Program-made: the position numbers and the translations under genes
Assembly (NCBI GenBank): GCA_029532415.1
Contig: JAQOTA010000054.1
Location: 992,001-1,056,000, forward strand
Direction of reading: 5' to 3'
From: Marasmius tenuissimus
Lineage: Eukaryota; Basidiomycota; Agaricomycetes; Agaricales; Marasmiaceae
Length of the DNA stretch: 64,000 bases
Part shown: positions 42,290-53,564 of the stretch, one piece after another
How positions within the stretch are numbered: position 1 is the stretch's first letter
Layout of the letters: the number at the start of each line of letters is the position of its first letter
The notes under the pieces: model-generated
Seen by the model: the letters and a program-made list of their open reading frames with translations, nothing else
Told to the model about the DNA's origin: nothing
Database searches by the model: none

Positions 42290-44165
42290 GATGAGAGAGA
42301 GATTCGATACGAGATGCGTTGCAAGTGAGAGGCGGAGGACTGATAGCAGTATGCCAAATCGACCAAATCCTGTTGCCCTTTTATTCTCCTCTTATCTGCT
42401 TGAAATTCTGCCCTTTTTCAAAATTGGAGCAGGTGGGAACACAATTTTCCGTGATCAACTGTTGCCTTCATGAGGGAATCCGGAGTCTTGTCCCTATCAT
42501 GATGTCGCTTTGCACTGCAATGTGAAAAAAAATAATTTGACAAGGGCCACTGTTGCCTGGATGAGGGCCACAGTCTTGCGTTTATCATAATGTGGATCTC
42601 CACTGCCAGACAAAATCGTCATTTCTAAATCAAATTGGACAGGCATTGCATGTGAGGGCACTGGCGAAATGAATACTGGTCATTGCACAATCAGATGAAG
42701 CAATATCGTGTGGCCCATGACAATGTCTATTGTGCTCAGTGTCAACAGTCTGGTACCTTTGCCCTCAGTCAGGAGGAAGGCACAGATAGACGACAGATAT
42801 GCGATATCCGCCCCAACGCAAACCATTGAGACAGAGGAGATGAAGGTTGGTGTGAAGGAGTGAAGTGTCACAAGTCATAGAGTTGGTGACGGTTGTGATT
42901 GGTTTGCAATCCAATTTTTCCCACCTTCATTTCTTCCTCTTAACACCCATGTCCCCTCTGGAAGGCTGCTTCTGGAGGGTCCATTGTGGGGAGAACACAT
43001 CCTCATATACTATTCTTAGGCACATCTTCTCTTCTGGTCTGCAGAAGAGAGTCTGCGTACTGTTTGCTGCTAGACTGTTGCAGATAAACATTGTCATATC
43101 ACCGGTTTTTTGTTCTACCAATTATCCATGAGCCCAACTTCCCTCAAAATGATTCTTCGTTCGCCCATTTTCATCGACCTCGTAGCTCCGAATGGCACCC
43201 AGGCTGCCCTCTACAATCCGACGTTATAGCAGGCAGCAATCCAAGGTGTGTTAAGTCTCAATATGTCCATTTGAAGTTTACTATTGCTGACCGACTCCAT
43301 TTCAGCCCAGTCGCCTTGGCCTGTACTACCTGCCTAATGGCAAACCACACTCGGTCAAAGTGCCTGCAGGAAATCCTATACCTGCTGTAGAACGGTTCAT
43401 GAACAGCTGGATCCGCAAAGACTATCTCATCGCCCGAACCATGGACCAATGGACGTATGGCTGCTCATACACAATCTGGTACTTCCACCAAAAGAATGGC
43501 AACAACAGCTTCCCTTGTAATCAATATCTTGAAGATCACGTGGGAATGTCGAGCGGGCAATGAGCAACGTCGTGGTTTGGCCCTTTGTTGGTGATACCAG
43601 ATGACGAGTGGGATCCAGCATTGCTGAAACACAGGGTTAAATTGTAAGTCTTGCTGCCATCCTCCCTCCTCTTCAATGCTCTAACAAATGGCATTGGTGA
43701 CTTGGCCATATTCCATTGCCACAACGGCCCTCTATGATTGACATTGTATATCCCTTCGCCGTTCTCCCAGTCCCCCAATATCTGCACTTTGGTATCTCAC
43801 ACCTTACCCATACCTGTACTGAGACTCAAGGTTTGGCATCTACCATGTAAATATCTTGCTTATACCGTTGAATATTCATCTTTTGTCTTTCTCTGGTGTG
43901 TGATATTGTGAAGGTCATTGTTATTTGGACTCCATGGGAGTAGCACTAGGCGTTGAAAATGGGTGCTTGTGGCTAGGTGCCAGGCCTCTTGAGCATGTAC
44001 AAACAACAACAAACACAGTTCTTCCTCTTGCACCTGAACTTCCACTTCACCTTTGCCCAACATTGTCATCCTCCTTCTTCCATCAATCACTCCAATACTG
44101 CAGGTCTGCTGTAGTGTCTAACAGTCGCATCACTACGATACTGCAGGTCTACTGTACTATCTTGA
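42290..44165. other. Transposon interior with an ORF fragment
   Basis: Mostly non-coding between the divergent DUF6532-like and accessory genes. At 43300-43563 (+) a coherent stretch reads RLGLYYLPNGKPHSVKV, then VERFMNSWIRKDYLIARTMDQW, before stopping. It may be an upstream exon or relic of a transposon gene. Nothing else was supported. Confidence 0.4.
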
Positions 44166-47151
44166 CACGTGCAAACCATGGAACCATTGGATCTCTACCA
44201 GGTAAGTCTATGTCTTCTATCCTGGTATCGGCTGGCCCTGACCTTCAATACAGTCTATTTAGCAATCCACACAACGAAACGTCTCCTTCAATTGTGTTTC
44301 AGCTTGCATTGATAAACATTTCGTGGCTGGCAACCGACTCATGACCGCTGTCAACCGAAAATGACGAATACCTGTAATGATTCCCCATCCTCAATCTCTG
44401 TATTATGCCGAGCATAAAGAGACCTCTCACTTTTGAGATTTCAACTGGATTCACCCCACACATACCTTCATCCCGCTGGTTCCATGAGTGAATATTTTCA
44501 GGGGAGATCTGTTTGGGGTCCTGGACTATGAGATGGGTCGGTTCCCAATCTTCCGAAATGATATGCATTGCTGGCAGATGGCTATAATACCAATGCAGAA
44601 GTGGGACGTGTTGAAGGTAGATTTAAGGAGTGTGGTTCGCAAATTGATTGAGGCTGCTGACCTGGGGAACGTTGTACTGTTGGATGACTTTTTGTTTTGG
44701 ACCTACCCAGCCGCTTATGGATACTCGAGCTCTTATGAGACCGCAGAACTCTTTGAAAAGGCACTCGTCAAAGCCTGAGACATGTTTCTTCCCCTCATTG
44801 CTGCCGGTACCCTTGCGCTATCCTGTTTGAGAAGACGGAAACATATAGACCCCCAGTACCAATGGCGGGAAAAGTTGCTCAAAAAACTGGCCTTCACCCT
44901 GAATGGATTTCCTCTTTCGAACGATTGGATGCTGCAAGCAAGCAGGTCTTACGAGTTGGCAGTATTTTGGATGCACACCGCCTTGAGAATAGGCAGTGAA
45001 TTCCCGCCCTCGTGGCTCTGTACCATACCCTGAACATCCCGGTTTGTATCTACTGGGGAAAACTTGGCTCGGTACCCACCACCTTCCTGTGTACGATCCT
45101 CTTCTACAAGAACAAGCTGTGGACAAAAGGGGTTGATCCCTCATGGGCCATTCAACATGCCAAGGATGTAGATTTTGCGAAGCTGGTTCCGTCTAATCAG
45201 GAGCTTGAGTTGCTCATGAGCGACAAATCTCAGATCCCAGACACCGATGAAGAAGCCTCCAATGGTGCATCAGGTCCTGTGGCAAGTGACAAAGACCTCG
45301 GTGTTGTGGAGGAAGGGTCAGGCCAGCTTAAACAAGAGACTTGGCAGCAGTTTTTCCTGAGAAGGAATCTACAACGCGCTGAATGACACGAAATGCAGGC
45401 ACAGCAGCAATTGCATTTGGATCATGAAAAGTAGCTGTTTCGAAGAAGTGTCCAGGCAAGAAGGGACTGGCAGTCTGGTATTGGAAGAAATCTGGTTGCC
45501 TGTGCATCCGTTCTCTCCTCACTCACAGCGAGCACAAAGACTACTGGCTACTATATGGCCCTGACCAGATGCGATTTGATGGCTGGGCCAACTGCTGGGA
45601 CATATGTACGGAGTTTGGGGATGACAGGCCACTGCCAGTGTTGGACTTTGATGACTTTGATGACTTCATCAATGAGATGCCAGTACCTGAACCTGTTGCA
45701 ACACAATCAGATCAACTGGACAGCCATGTGTCAGGGATTGATGACAATATGGTTGTGGCGGAGCCAGAGGTTTGACAGGCAGAGTCAGGAGAGCTAGAAG
45801 AGGGAGAGGTCAGGCAGAGTTCAGTGTTGATGGCACCGATGGACAAGTGAGAGGTTGCTGTGGACGAGCGGCAACAATCTGCCAATGCTCTGGGCATGTT
45901 GTGGTCTGAAAAGGCTTTCAAACTGGAGTACGGTCTGGAGGATCTCTCGCTTGCTCTGGACACCGTAGCCCACTAACGTTACGGTTTCGCCAGGGATCCT
46001 GTAGAAATGGGTCCAGAACATGAATGAGTGGATTGGGAGACGACACGCAAGCTTCTCGGGGACGGAAAATGGCATGATAATCCTGTCCACTCACGGAGTA
46101 AAGCAATTGAGCTTGACAAGGCCCTCCGTGTACCAATCATGCAACATTTGTATCTCGTTGGGAGTAGTCCCATCGCCAGTTTCCGCACTGTTCCCTTGCT
46201 GGACCTCACTGACCCCTTGAACTTTATACATCTGTATAAATTGTGGCCCTTCTCCATTTGCAAGCTTCCGGTGGACGGGGGCACTTCGTACATGCTGACA
46301 GAGAAGACCAATCAGCTCGGAGATGCCCTACATCTCCTGATTTGTGATCCAGTCACAGTTGTACAGGTCATATGTTGCAATTGGGGTTCCACCGTGCCAG
46401 AAGTTGCCGACCAACTGGTCAACTATGGCATTTGCTTCCATACGCTTTGCGAAGGACGACAGCTGGAACAAGTACAAAATTACATCCTTTCGTCGCAACA
46501 GTCATCGCTGAGATCCATACTCAGCTACCGAGAGTCAGACTACTGGCCTGATGTTCACAATCTGCGTGTGTATGAGGCCAGACACGACCGGTTTTTGTGC
46601 ACAAGTCGGGGCCGTGCTGCGGTTATGTATGGTGGCATTGTGGGAAGGATAGCATGAGAAGTGGTCATGGATGTCAATGTGATCAATGGACCGGATCTGG
46701 ATTGCATGTATCGTCGTGGTCGTTGTTTTCTTGACATGCCAGAGGGTGGGTATTGGGATGATGAACTGTCCAAGTTGGAGATTGACCTAATTTGTGGTGT
46801 TTATATCGTCAAAAAAGGTATGTTTTTCTCTACTGAATCCGTCTACACTGCTAACAGGTCAGTATAGAGAACGGCATGGCTTTGTCTACCATGTCGGAAG
46901 CTTCTCACAGATCATGGTGGCCCCAGCCATCGCATTTTGACAGTGGCGGGCTCAACATAGATTTCTGGACTCGGGATTGTGAACATTGGTTCCAAAGCTG
47001 CGTGCTCGAGTGTGCATCTAAACCTTCCCTCATGGCTGCGGGACGCTGGCAAAAGGCCATGGCAATGCAGCACACATTGAGGTGGACACCAGAGAAGAAT
47101 CAGGGAATGACAGCTGCCTTTTTGGACTCGTTCATTGCAAATCAGCCATAG
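44166..47151 (+). pseudogene. Decayed accessory gene of the transposon
   Basis: A long coding relic. RGDLFGVLDYEMGRFPIF, then PAAYGYSSSYETAELFEKAL, LYHTLNIPVCIYWGK, DGWANCWDICTEFGDD, RYGFARDP-like residues and VDWETTRKLLGDG follow in order. YMLTEKTNQLGD, DYWPDVHNLRVYEARHDRFL and WWPQPSHFDSGGLNIDFW end it at 47151. In-frame stops lie at 44776, 45384, 45432, 45773, 45848, 45974, 46025 and 46655: six TGA, one TAG, one TAA. Frameshifts occur near 45005, 45530 and 46905. The C-terminal WWP..S.F...GLN..FW pattern recalls proteins often seen beside transposons in Agaricomycetes (from memory). Function unknown. Confidence 0.65.
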
Positions 47152-47291
47152 AATGCTGCGCTTGTGTTGTATGTAGCTATGTAGTTTTCCTTAGTTTAAT
47201 TGTCTGTTGCAATAGGAACCCCCGTTCTGTACATGCTCTCAATACAATATCTGTTTCAGTGACTTATTTTTGCATGATCCTGAGGCGTGAG

Positions 47292-47440
47292 AGTTTGACA
47301 TGAGATGCGTTGAGTTTGATGTGACTTGATTTCAGCTTGTTGACTATGACCACCATCCTCTTGAGAATCCTTCGTCGGTTGCGGCGAACGGTTCGTTTAC
47401 ACCCTCAGACTCCAAAAGCAGGCTGCTGCTTCTGGCTCAG
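47292..47440 (+). promoter_or_regulatory. Duplicated promoter-like block, copy 1
   Basis: Shares with 48301-48448 an ordered series of motifs: TTTGAC, GAGAYGCGTT, TGATGTGAC, TGTTGACT, ACCACCATC, CCTTCG, GGTTGC, ACGGTTC, and CTGCTG near the end. It lies about 140 bp upstream of the ORF at 47583, as copy 2 lies about 80 bp upstream of the transposase. It probably coordinates the two genes. Confidence 0.55.
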
Positions 47441-47582
47441 GCTTCCTATCTTGTAACTCTGGGCTTAATCAACGCGCTTTTTCTGGCTGTCAATACACTG
47501 TGCACACACACACACTTAATTGTGAGTAGGACGTTCAATACCCTGCCAATATCTCTCGATCTGTTCTGACAGTAGTGATGAA

Positions 47583-48062
47583 ATGAGTTCTGCCAATGAC
47601 ATGAATTCCTCTGTGGTAGGACAACCGGGCATGACACCACGAGATCTGGAGATCGAAAAAAGAATTGCGCAATGTGCGTTACAATTCTGCTCTTTCATTA
47701 TTCATACTGACAAAGTTTACGCAGGGAAAGATCCTAAGCATCCTCATCATAGGTGCTGGAAGAGTATGAAATTTGTTCAAGATTGCTGGGACGAAGAGAA
47801 ACTTCACAGAATTCACTATGCACAAGAAGTTACAGATTTGCACAACAAACGCTACGACCTATGGGAGGAGCTAACAAGCACCAAGGAATGCCTGGAACAG
47901 GCTGAGGAGGAACTCACTCACCCCCGGCAGTTGGTCACAAGGACTGCTGGAGCAATGTTAGATGGTGCCCGCGTCGGAAAGAGAAAGAATCCAGCTGTCA
48001 TAAAAAGAGTTCAACAACTCAATCTGGTCCCTCAAACCCCCAAAAAAATCATCAAATACTGA
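47583..48062 (+). CDS. Small transposon-encoded protein (159 aa), unknown function
   Basis: Intact ORF from ATG 47583. The middle (about 40-125) is charged and helical: KHPHHRCWKSMKFVQDCWDEEK, in shorter pieces, then LHNKRYDLWEEL and EECLEQAEEEL-like heptads, so a coiled coil is likely. The C-terminus is basic (GKRKNPAVIKR). No domain recognised. It stands between the decayed accessory gene and the transposase on the same strand, with the same upstream block as the transposase. It is one of only two TE genes here without an obvious lesion, so it may be a regulator or binding partner (inference). Confidence 0.55.
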   Translation: MSSANDMNSSVVGQPGMTPRDLEIEKRIAQCALQFCSFIIHTDKVYAGKDPKHPHHRCWKSMKFVQDCWDEEKLHRIHYAQEVTDLHNKRYDLWEELTSTKECLEQAEEELTHPRQLVTRTAGAMLDGARVGKRKNPAVIKRVQQLNLVPQTPKKIIKY

Positions 48063-48300
48063 TGACCACACAATGATTGGGTCTATAGTGAACATAGTAG
48101 CCCTACAGCCAGTCCGGTGGAGGAATCCCTCTTGGAAACTCCATTCTATGAGTACCTAGACAATAGTATACCATGTTTATAGTCTTATTGTATCTGTCAG
48201 AGTTAAATTTATTGTTATTATATGTATCGAATACACATTCCAGCGCACACTCAAACTGCTCAGAATACACTTTCAGACAATGGGTTATGAAGTGTGACAA

Positions 48301-48448
48301 TTTGACGCGAGACGCGTTCACTGTGATGTGACATCACTGTTGACTCTTGTCTTCTCTCCACCACCACCATCTCTAGAGCCCTTCGCAGGTTGCTGCAGAC
48401 GGTTCAACTCCCACATCAGCCAAATGCATGCTGCTGTATTTGGCTGGG
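48301..48448 (+). promoter_or_regulatory. Duplicated promoter-like block, copy 2 (transposase promoter)
   Basis: Partner of 47292-47440. It is followed by a TATA-like TATATATTG (48451-48459) and the transposase start at 48531. Confidence 0.55.
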
Positions 48449-48530
48449 ACTATATATTGCACTACACATTCTTTTCGAATACCCACTCACTGGCTGTTAT
48501 TATCATACCATATCTCAATAATACAATACA

Positions 48531-51079
48531 ATGAGCACCTCGATACAACGAGCTTGGATCCAGCAGAACGTCGATGAACGTGTCTGTCCGTCATGCCACA
48601 GGATGTTTGCCACTTCCAAAGGTCACAACTTGCACCTCCGTCAAGCCGCCAGCTGCAAGGGCTGGATGTCTTTCTCAAAAAGCAGGGCCATTGAAGAGCC
48701 TATTGATGAAGAATCAACACTTGACAATTCCGCTCCTCTCCACAATGGTTATGCAGTGGATGAGTTCGAAGTCGAAAACAATCTCTTTCATTGGATCAAG
48801 AACACCATGGATATTGACATTGGGGAAGCAGGCCCAGGACCGAGCACAACAGAAAGGAGCTCCGGATTGAAACGAATGGCAGCTGGAATACCGTTTTCTC
48901 TAACGATCAAGGAGACAGAGGTCTTTTCGGAGCCGCACAAGAACAGAGGAAAGGTAATTCGAATGGCTGAGCTGTTGTATGAGAAGTGGAGGGCGAGATT
49001 TGAGGACAAGGATGAGAGCAAAGATGAGGACAAGGACGATGAACATGCAGTGTACTCTCCTTTCACGTCAAAGCAGGATTGGCAAATAGCACAGTGGGCT
49101 GTACAAGAGAATGTTGGACAAGGGGCTTTTGACCAGCTGTTGAAGATTCCAGGGGTACGTCTGTCGTTCTGAATGTCCATTCAATGCAACTAACACCTTT
49201 TTGAATTTGTTGACAGGTGATAGAGAGACTCAAGCTCTTCTTCAAAACTTCTAGGCACCTCAACAAGATTGTCGACTCCATCCCTGCCAGAGGCAGTCAG
49301 TGGAAAACCAAAGACTTCCGGTTCAACAACACCCCACCCAATGAAATCTTCTCTGTGCGCTACAGGGACCCTCTCAAAGCTATCAAAGCTCTGTGGGGTG
49401 ATCTGTCTCTGGCCAAACATCTCATCTTCAAACCATCGAAACTGTTTTCAGACTTGGGCAAAACGAGAAGGAATTACTTGGAGATGTGAACAGGGAAGTG
49501 GTGGTGGGCCATGCAGAGTCGTTTACAGGACAAAGACGCTACGATCGCTCCTGTTATCATAGCCACTGACAAGACACAGTTGACGCAGTTCAGTGGCAGC
49601 AGATCTGCATACCCTGTCTACCTTACCCTTGGCAATAATCCCCGCCAAATCCGGCGATGACCTTCACAGCAAGCATGCATATTGATAGCATACCTCCCTG
49701 TAGACAAGATCGCTAAGCATGACTTGACTAAAAGGGAGCATAGTGCTCGCTATTCTCATCTCTTCCATAAATCGATGCACTTTGTACTCAGTCCCCTTGC
49801 AGAGGTCTCCGCATCTGGGGTGGAAATGGTCGGTGGGGACAGCGCGGTTCGGAAGGTCCATCCAATAGTCTCCTGCTATGTTGCGGACTACCCTGAACAA
49901 TGCCTTGTTGGTTGCTCAAAGTACGGGACCTGCCTGAAGTGCCAGTGTAGCAAGGAGCAGCTTTCAGAGATGGCTGTGAAGCCAAAACACACTCAGACAT
50001 GGACAACAAGCATCATAGACACTGCCAAAACCACAACTCCGAATGTGCCCCAGTATGTCAAAAGCTGCATGTCACAGGGGGTTTCTGGATATGTCTACAG
50101 GCCTTTCTGGATGGACTTCTGGGGCACCGATGTGTACATGTCCTTGACCCCAGATGTCCTTCATCAACTCTACCAGGGCATGTTCAAGCATCTGGTCAAG
50201 TGGTGCCAGGAAATCCTGTCTGAGGAAGAACTGGATCAGCGAGTCTGATGCCTCCCTCTGGCCATGGGGACCAGGCACTTCAAGAAGGGCTGGTTGGCTC
50301 TTTCTCAGATCAGCAGGACGGAGAGGAAGCATATGGCAAAAATCTTGCTTGCCTGCCTCATTGGATTGGATATGGCCACTGATGCAATAAAGGCCTGCCA
50401 GGATTTTATTTACCTCACCCAATTCACCTTACACAATGAGGGCAGCCTTGCTCGAATGCAATGTTTGCTCAATCAATGGGCAGAACATCGACACACCTTT
50501 GTTGAGACTGGCACACGCGAAGACTTCAACATACCCAAATTCCACTCCCTAGTCCACTATATCGAGATGATTCGCTTGTTTGGCACCACCGATAACTACA
50601 ACACCAAAATGTTCGAGAGGCTACACATCAATTTCACAAAGAAAGGCTGGAGGGCGAGCAACAAGAGGGACAAGTTCCCTCAGATGACAACATGGCTATC
50701 GTGTCAAGAAAATGTTGCCACGTTCGATCGTTACATTGCTCATTGGCAACATGAGCGACTCGAGGCACAGGAGAGGAAGAGGAAGGATACAGAGAGGAAG
50801 GAGAGAGCAGAATGGGGAGAGACATCGATGGAGAAAGAAGGAACAGACATGGTGCCTCAAGAGAATCCTTCAGGACAGGACAGAGACAGTGAGCGTCAGG
50901 ACCCCATGAAGGACACCATGTCTTTAGCTCAGGAACTCCAAGAAAAGCGGGGTATGCACCTCACAAAGTCCTGTTCTGCAACACGAATGCTTCTGAGCAT
51001 TGAAACCCTCCACAAGATCCCTAAATTCCGGAAGCACCTTACTGCCTTTCTATCCCTCCACCAGCGGACTCAACTTTGA
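48531..51079 (+). pseudogene. Plavaka-type transposase with three in-frame TGA
   Basis: Starts at 48531 with a Cys/His zinc finger (CPSCHRMFATSKGHNLHLRQ). An acidic region and PFTSKQDWQIAQWAVQ follow. An intron (49156-49216) joins KIPG to VIERLKLFFK. Then come FRYRDPLKAIKALWGD-like residues, TIAPVIIATDKTQLTQFSG, AYPVYLTLGN, CLVGCSKYGTCLKC, LTPDVLHQLYQGMFKHLVKW, HFKKGWLALSQ, NIPKFHSLVHYIEMIRLFGT and NTKMFERLHINFTKKGW. This order identifies the Plavaka transposase of the CMC group. Three TGA break one continuous frame: 49487 (where Trp is expected), 49658, and 50246 (where Arg is expected). As written, the protein cannot be made full length, so mobility would need another copy. Confidence 0.82.
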
Positions 51080-51828
51080 GAGATACTGTTTGATACCCTG
51101 GACCTGTTCCATACTCTCAAGTTCACATGGAAAAATCACGTGGGGGATGACATTCAAGAGACAGTTCATTGCTCACCAAAACAGAGGGACACCGTGGTTG
51201 TGCTCACACAGGACAGTGACGCCATGAGTAGCCTGGTGGGTGAGTTGTTTTCATTATGTCCTCTCAGATAGGATGTACTAACTTTTGTTTTAGGGACACG
51301 CATAGGGTGAGTACAAGTCATATTCAAACTACCAGAACTGGTACGCCTCCCTGGTCTAGGCTCGTTCCCGGCACACAAGGCTTGGCCTATGTATCCGTTG
51401 GCCTACATCGAATGGTACACTAAGCCAACGATGACAACCCACAAACAGGAACTTCACGGTTTTAGGTCAATCTCCAAGGCCTACGCTCCTGACAAAGTGA
51501 CACCACTATGGTCCATCATCCCTCTGTGCAATATACGCCAAACCTGTATGTTAGCCCCCAACTTCAAGAAGTCCCCATACAGTGTGACTGGCCATCAGTG
51601 AACGTGTTGGACAAAGCCGAACACTTCTTTGTGAACCATCTCCAGTCTGTCCAACACTACAAGACGATCTAGCATGTTGTACTGCTCAATCAATGGGCAG
51701 AATGACGGGGACGACGAGGGCTTCAGTGACATCCTGCCACCATCTGTACTCTATGTATATGATACTACCCAGCTGGAACAACACTGCGCATTCAGTGTTG
51801 ACCGTGTTCAAGAAAGGGTACAAGATAT
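51080..51828. other. Transposon interior, decayed 3' flank of the transposase
   Basis: Frame remnants after the stop (for example RDTVVVLTQDSDAMSSLVG, then YKSYSNYQNWYASLV-like residues around 51310) suggest the transposase C-terminus once extended further, into about 51600, with more stops. No other gene is seen. Confidence 0.4.
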
Positions 51829-53197
51829 CTACTTCAACTCATAGGAACCCCCTTGCGCAACCAACAAATCAATTTTTTGAACTAAATACGCTAAATATTC
51901 ATCTACAGTATGCCCTTCAATCACTTTCGGTAATAGAAAGATTTCCTGATGCCTCGTCAGGCAATCTTCGCACGAGTTGCACAGCCACATCAAGCATATG
52001 TTATGCAGTACAAGGTGTACAAGTTGTTCTGTGTAGGTAAGTTGTCAATGGCACCATTGGATGCTCTGGTGAACTTACCTGTTTGGTGGCAGTGGTCTAC
52101 GGGGACAGGACCAGACCAAAACTGGTGGTATGAAGGGCATTGCCTTTGCCACTGCTCTTGTTGTTGTCTGTAGTAGATCGTTCGGCCAACTTTGTAGAAT
52201 ACTGCGCCAGAGAGACAGGATGGCTTCTCGATGCAAAACCAGTACATGTTTCCCCGCTGTTCCAACTTGGGCACAGACACGTTCGCCAATGAGATCCCAA
52301 AACTACATTCGACGATCCGCTTGTTGATCCAACACCATGAACGCACCCTCGTCTTTCTCGGCTTCTGGTTTCTGGTCTTGACGGGAGAAGAACAAAGAGC
52401 CTGAAGAGCTTTTTCGAGGGGTATGGTAGTGAACAGGTCCTGGCTGTACAACGACATCAGACTGGATAACGATGACGGCTCACCATTGCTAGACCCACAG
52501 TGGTATGCGGACATCAAATCCGTATGAGTGTCCTGATCGTTGTATGGAATCGTCTGATCCAAGTTGAAGAGGGTGAAGTGATTGGGGGTTGTTGAGTATG
52601 AGACACATGGGTATGGCAGTGTGGAATACGTGCTGGGGAGGGAGTAGCTAAGAGGGAGAGGAGGAGGCCCGTATGGAATCGAAGTGAGGTCATAGTGGAC
52701 CTCCGAAGGTGGAAACTGAAAAGTGTCGGTGTAGGGGTGGGCAACATGCAATTCGATTGACAATTGTGAATTCTGGTTCGCGTACGGCAATGTCACGGCC
52801 ATAAAATTGTCCATGGCCAAGGGTTATGAGGTGGAAAAACGGTTCTGGGATGGTAATCAGTGGCAAAAGTAGTTGGCATCCATTCAGTCACGCACCTGAG
52901 CCGGCTTCTAGCTCTCTTTTGAGCGTCTTCCGGGTTCCAAGTTGTTGTAGGGGCAAGATGTCCAAGAAAAGATCTTGTTTTGGGGGGAAAAGACCTGATA
53001 AGTGACAGAAACCCTCCAGAACCAATCAGAAACTCACCTATCAGCTCCTCCTGCTCTCTTTTACTCTTGAAGTCGGCCTTGGGACGTGGTAGAGGGAGGA
53101 CAGAGGGGAGGAAGAGAATTTGGGGTGGAGGTGGTGGTGAGGCTTCAGAGTTGGCTGGAGGCTGTGCAAAGAAGCGCCCACTTGACGACGTCAGCAA
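51829..53197 (-). CDS. Spliced transposon gene of unknown function
   Basis: Minus strand; start codon not identified (the frame is open at 53197 and an upstream exon is likely). Read parts: proline-rich PPANSEASPPPPPQI, then KREQEELIG. An intron follows, then PKTRSFLGHLAPTTTWNPED and another intron. Next is a Tyr/Pro-rich segment (SIPYGPPPLPLSYSLPS) and a Cys/Trp-containing block (RSWCWINKRIVECSFGISLANV, in pieces; MYWFCIEKPSCLSGAVFYKVGR). After an intron at about 52078-52029 comes QLVHLVLHNICLMWLCNSC, ending LVAQGGSYELK at 51829. No stop inside the model. The Cys pattern suggests metal or nucleic acid binding, but no family is recognised. Confidence 0.5.
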
Positions 53198-53526
53198 TTA
53201 CATTGTCTATTGCTAACACAACGCCAGGAGGCTCTGGTACGTCATTTGGGGTATTTAGAACCACAGTACAGTCATTTTCAATGTTTATTCTCCCTGTTTT
53301 ACTATAAAAATACATTCATTTTGATCTTGGCTATGTGTACTACCTAGTGGGTCCTGGATTACACTCAGGCTGGCCTCGATCGACTTGGGTTACCATTCAA
53401 GTGGCCAAGTTTTCAGGTTGCCCCAAATTTGCTGGGGCGAACCTGGCATCTGGTGCTGACCGCAAGCACCCTGGGGCAACCTGGCGTCCCCAGAGCCGCT
53501 GGGGAATTTGGTCTGGTGTTTGTCTG

Positions 53527-53564
53527 CCCAGGTTGCCCCAGCGCCAGACCCCCTTTTGCTGATG
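53527..53564 (-). repeat. Right terminal inverted repeat of the large DNA transposon
   Basis: Inverted partner of 38746-38783. The adjoining 53340-53530 region carries CAGGTTGCCCC and GGGGCAACCTGG motifs in both orientations. Confidence 0.78.

Larger units (their letters stand above)
38746..53564. mobile_element. Large DNA transposon with Plavaka-type transposase, 14.8 kb
   Basis: Left end CATCAG (38746), followed by GGCGCTGGGATAACCT; right end, read inward, CATCAG then GGCGCTGGGGCAACCT. The TIRs extend about 38 bp with about 7 mismatches. CG occurs on both sides (38744-38745 and 53565-53566), a possible 2 bp duplication. Subterminal copies of CAGGTTGYCCC in both orientations lie within about 320 bp of the left end and 230 bp of the right end. 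The interior holds a DUF6532-like gene (-), a decayed accessory gene (+), a 159 aa ORF (+), the transposase (+) and a spliced gene (-). The host gene split by it reads through if the element is removed. Plavaka belongs to the CACTA-like (CMC) group. Confidence 0.78.

Noticed and set aside
38746..53564. CRISPR-like array from the repeated CAGGTTGYCCC motifs
   Set aside because: Motifs occur in both orientations at irregular spacing near transposon ends, as expected for subterminal repeats. The genome is eukaryotic.
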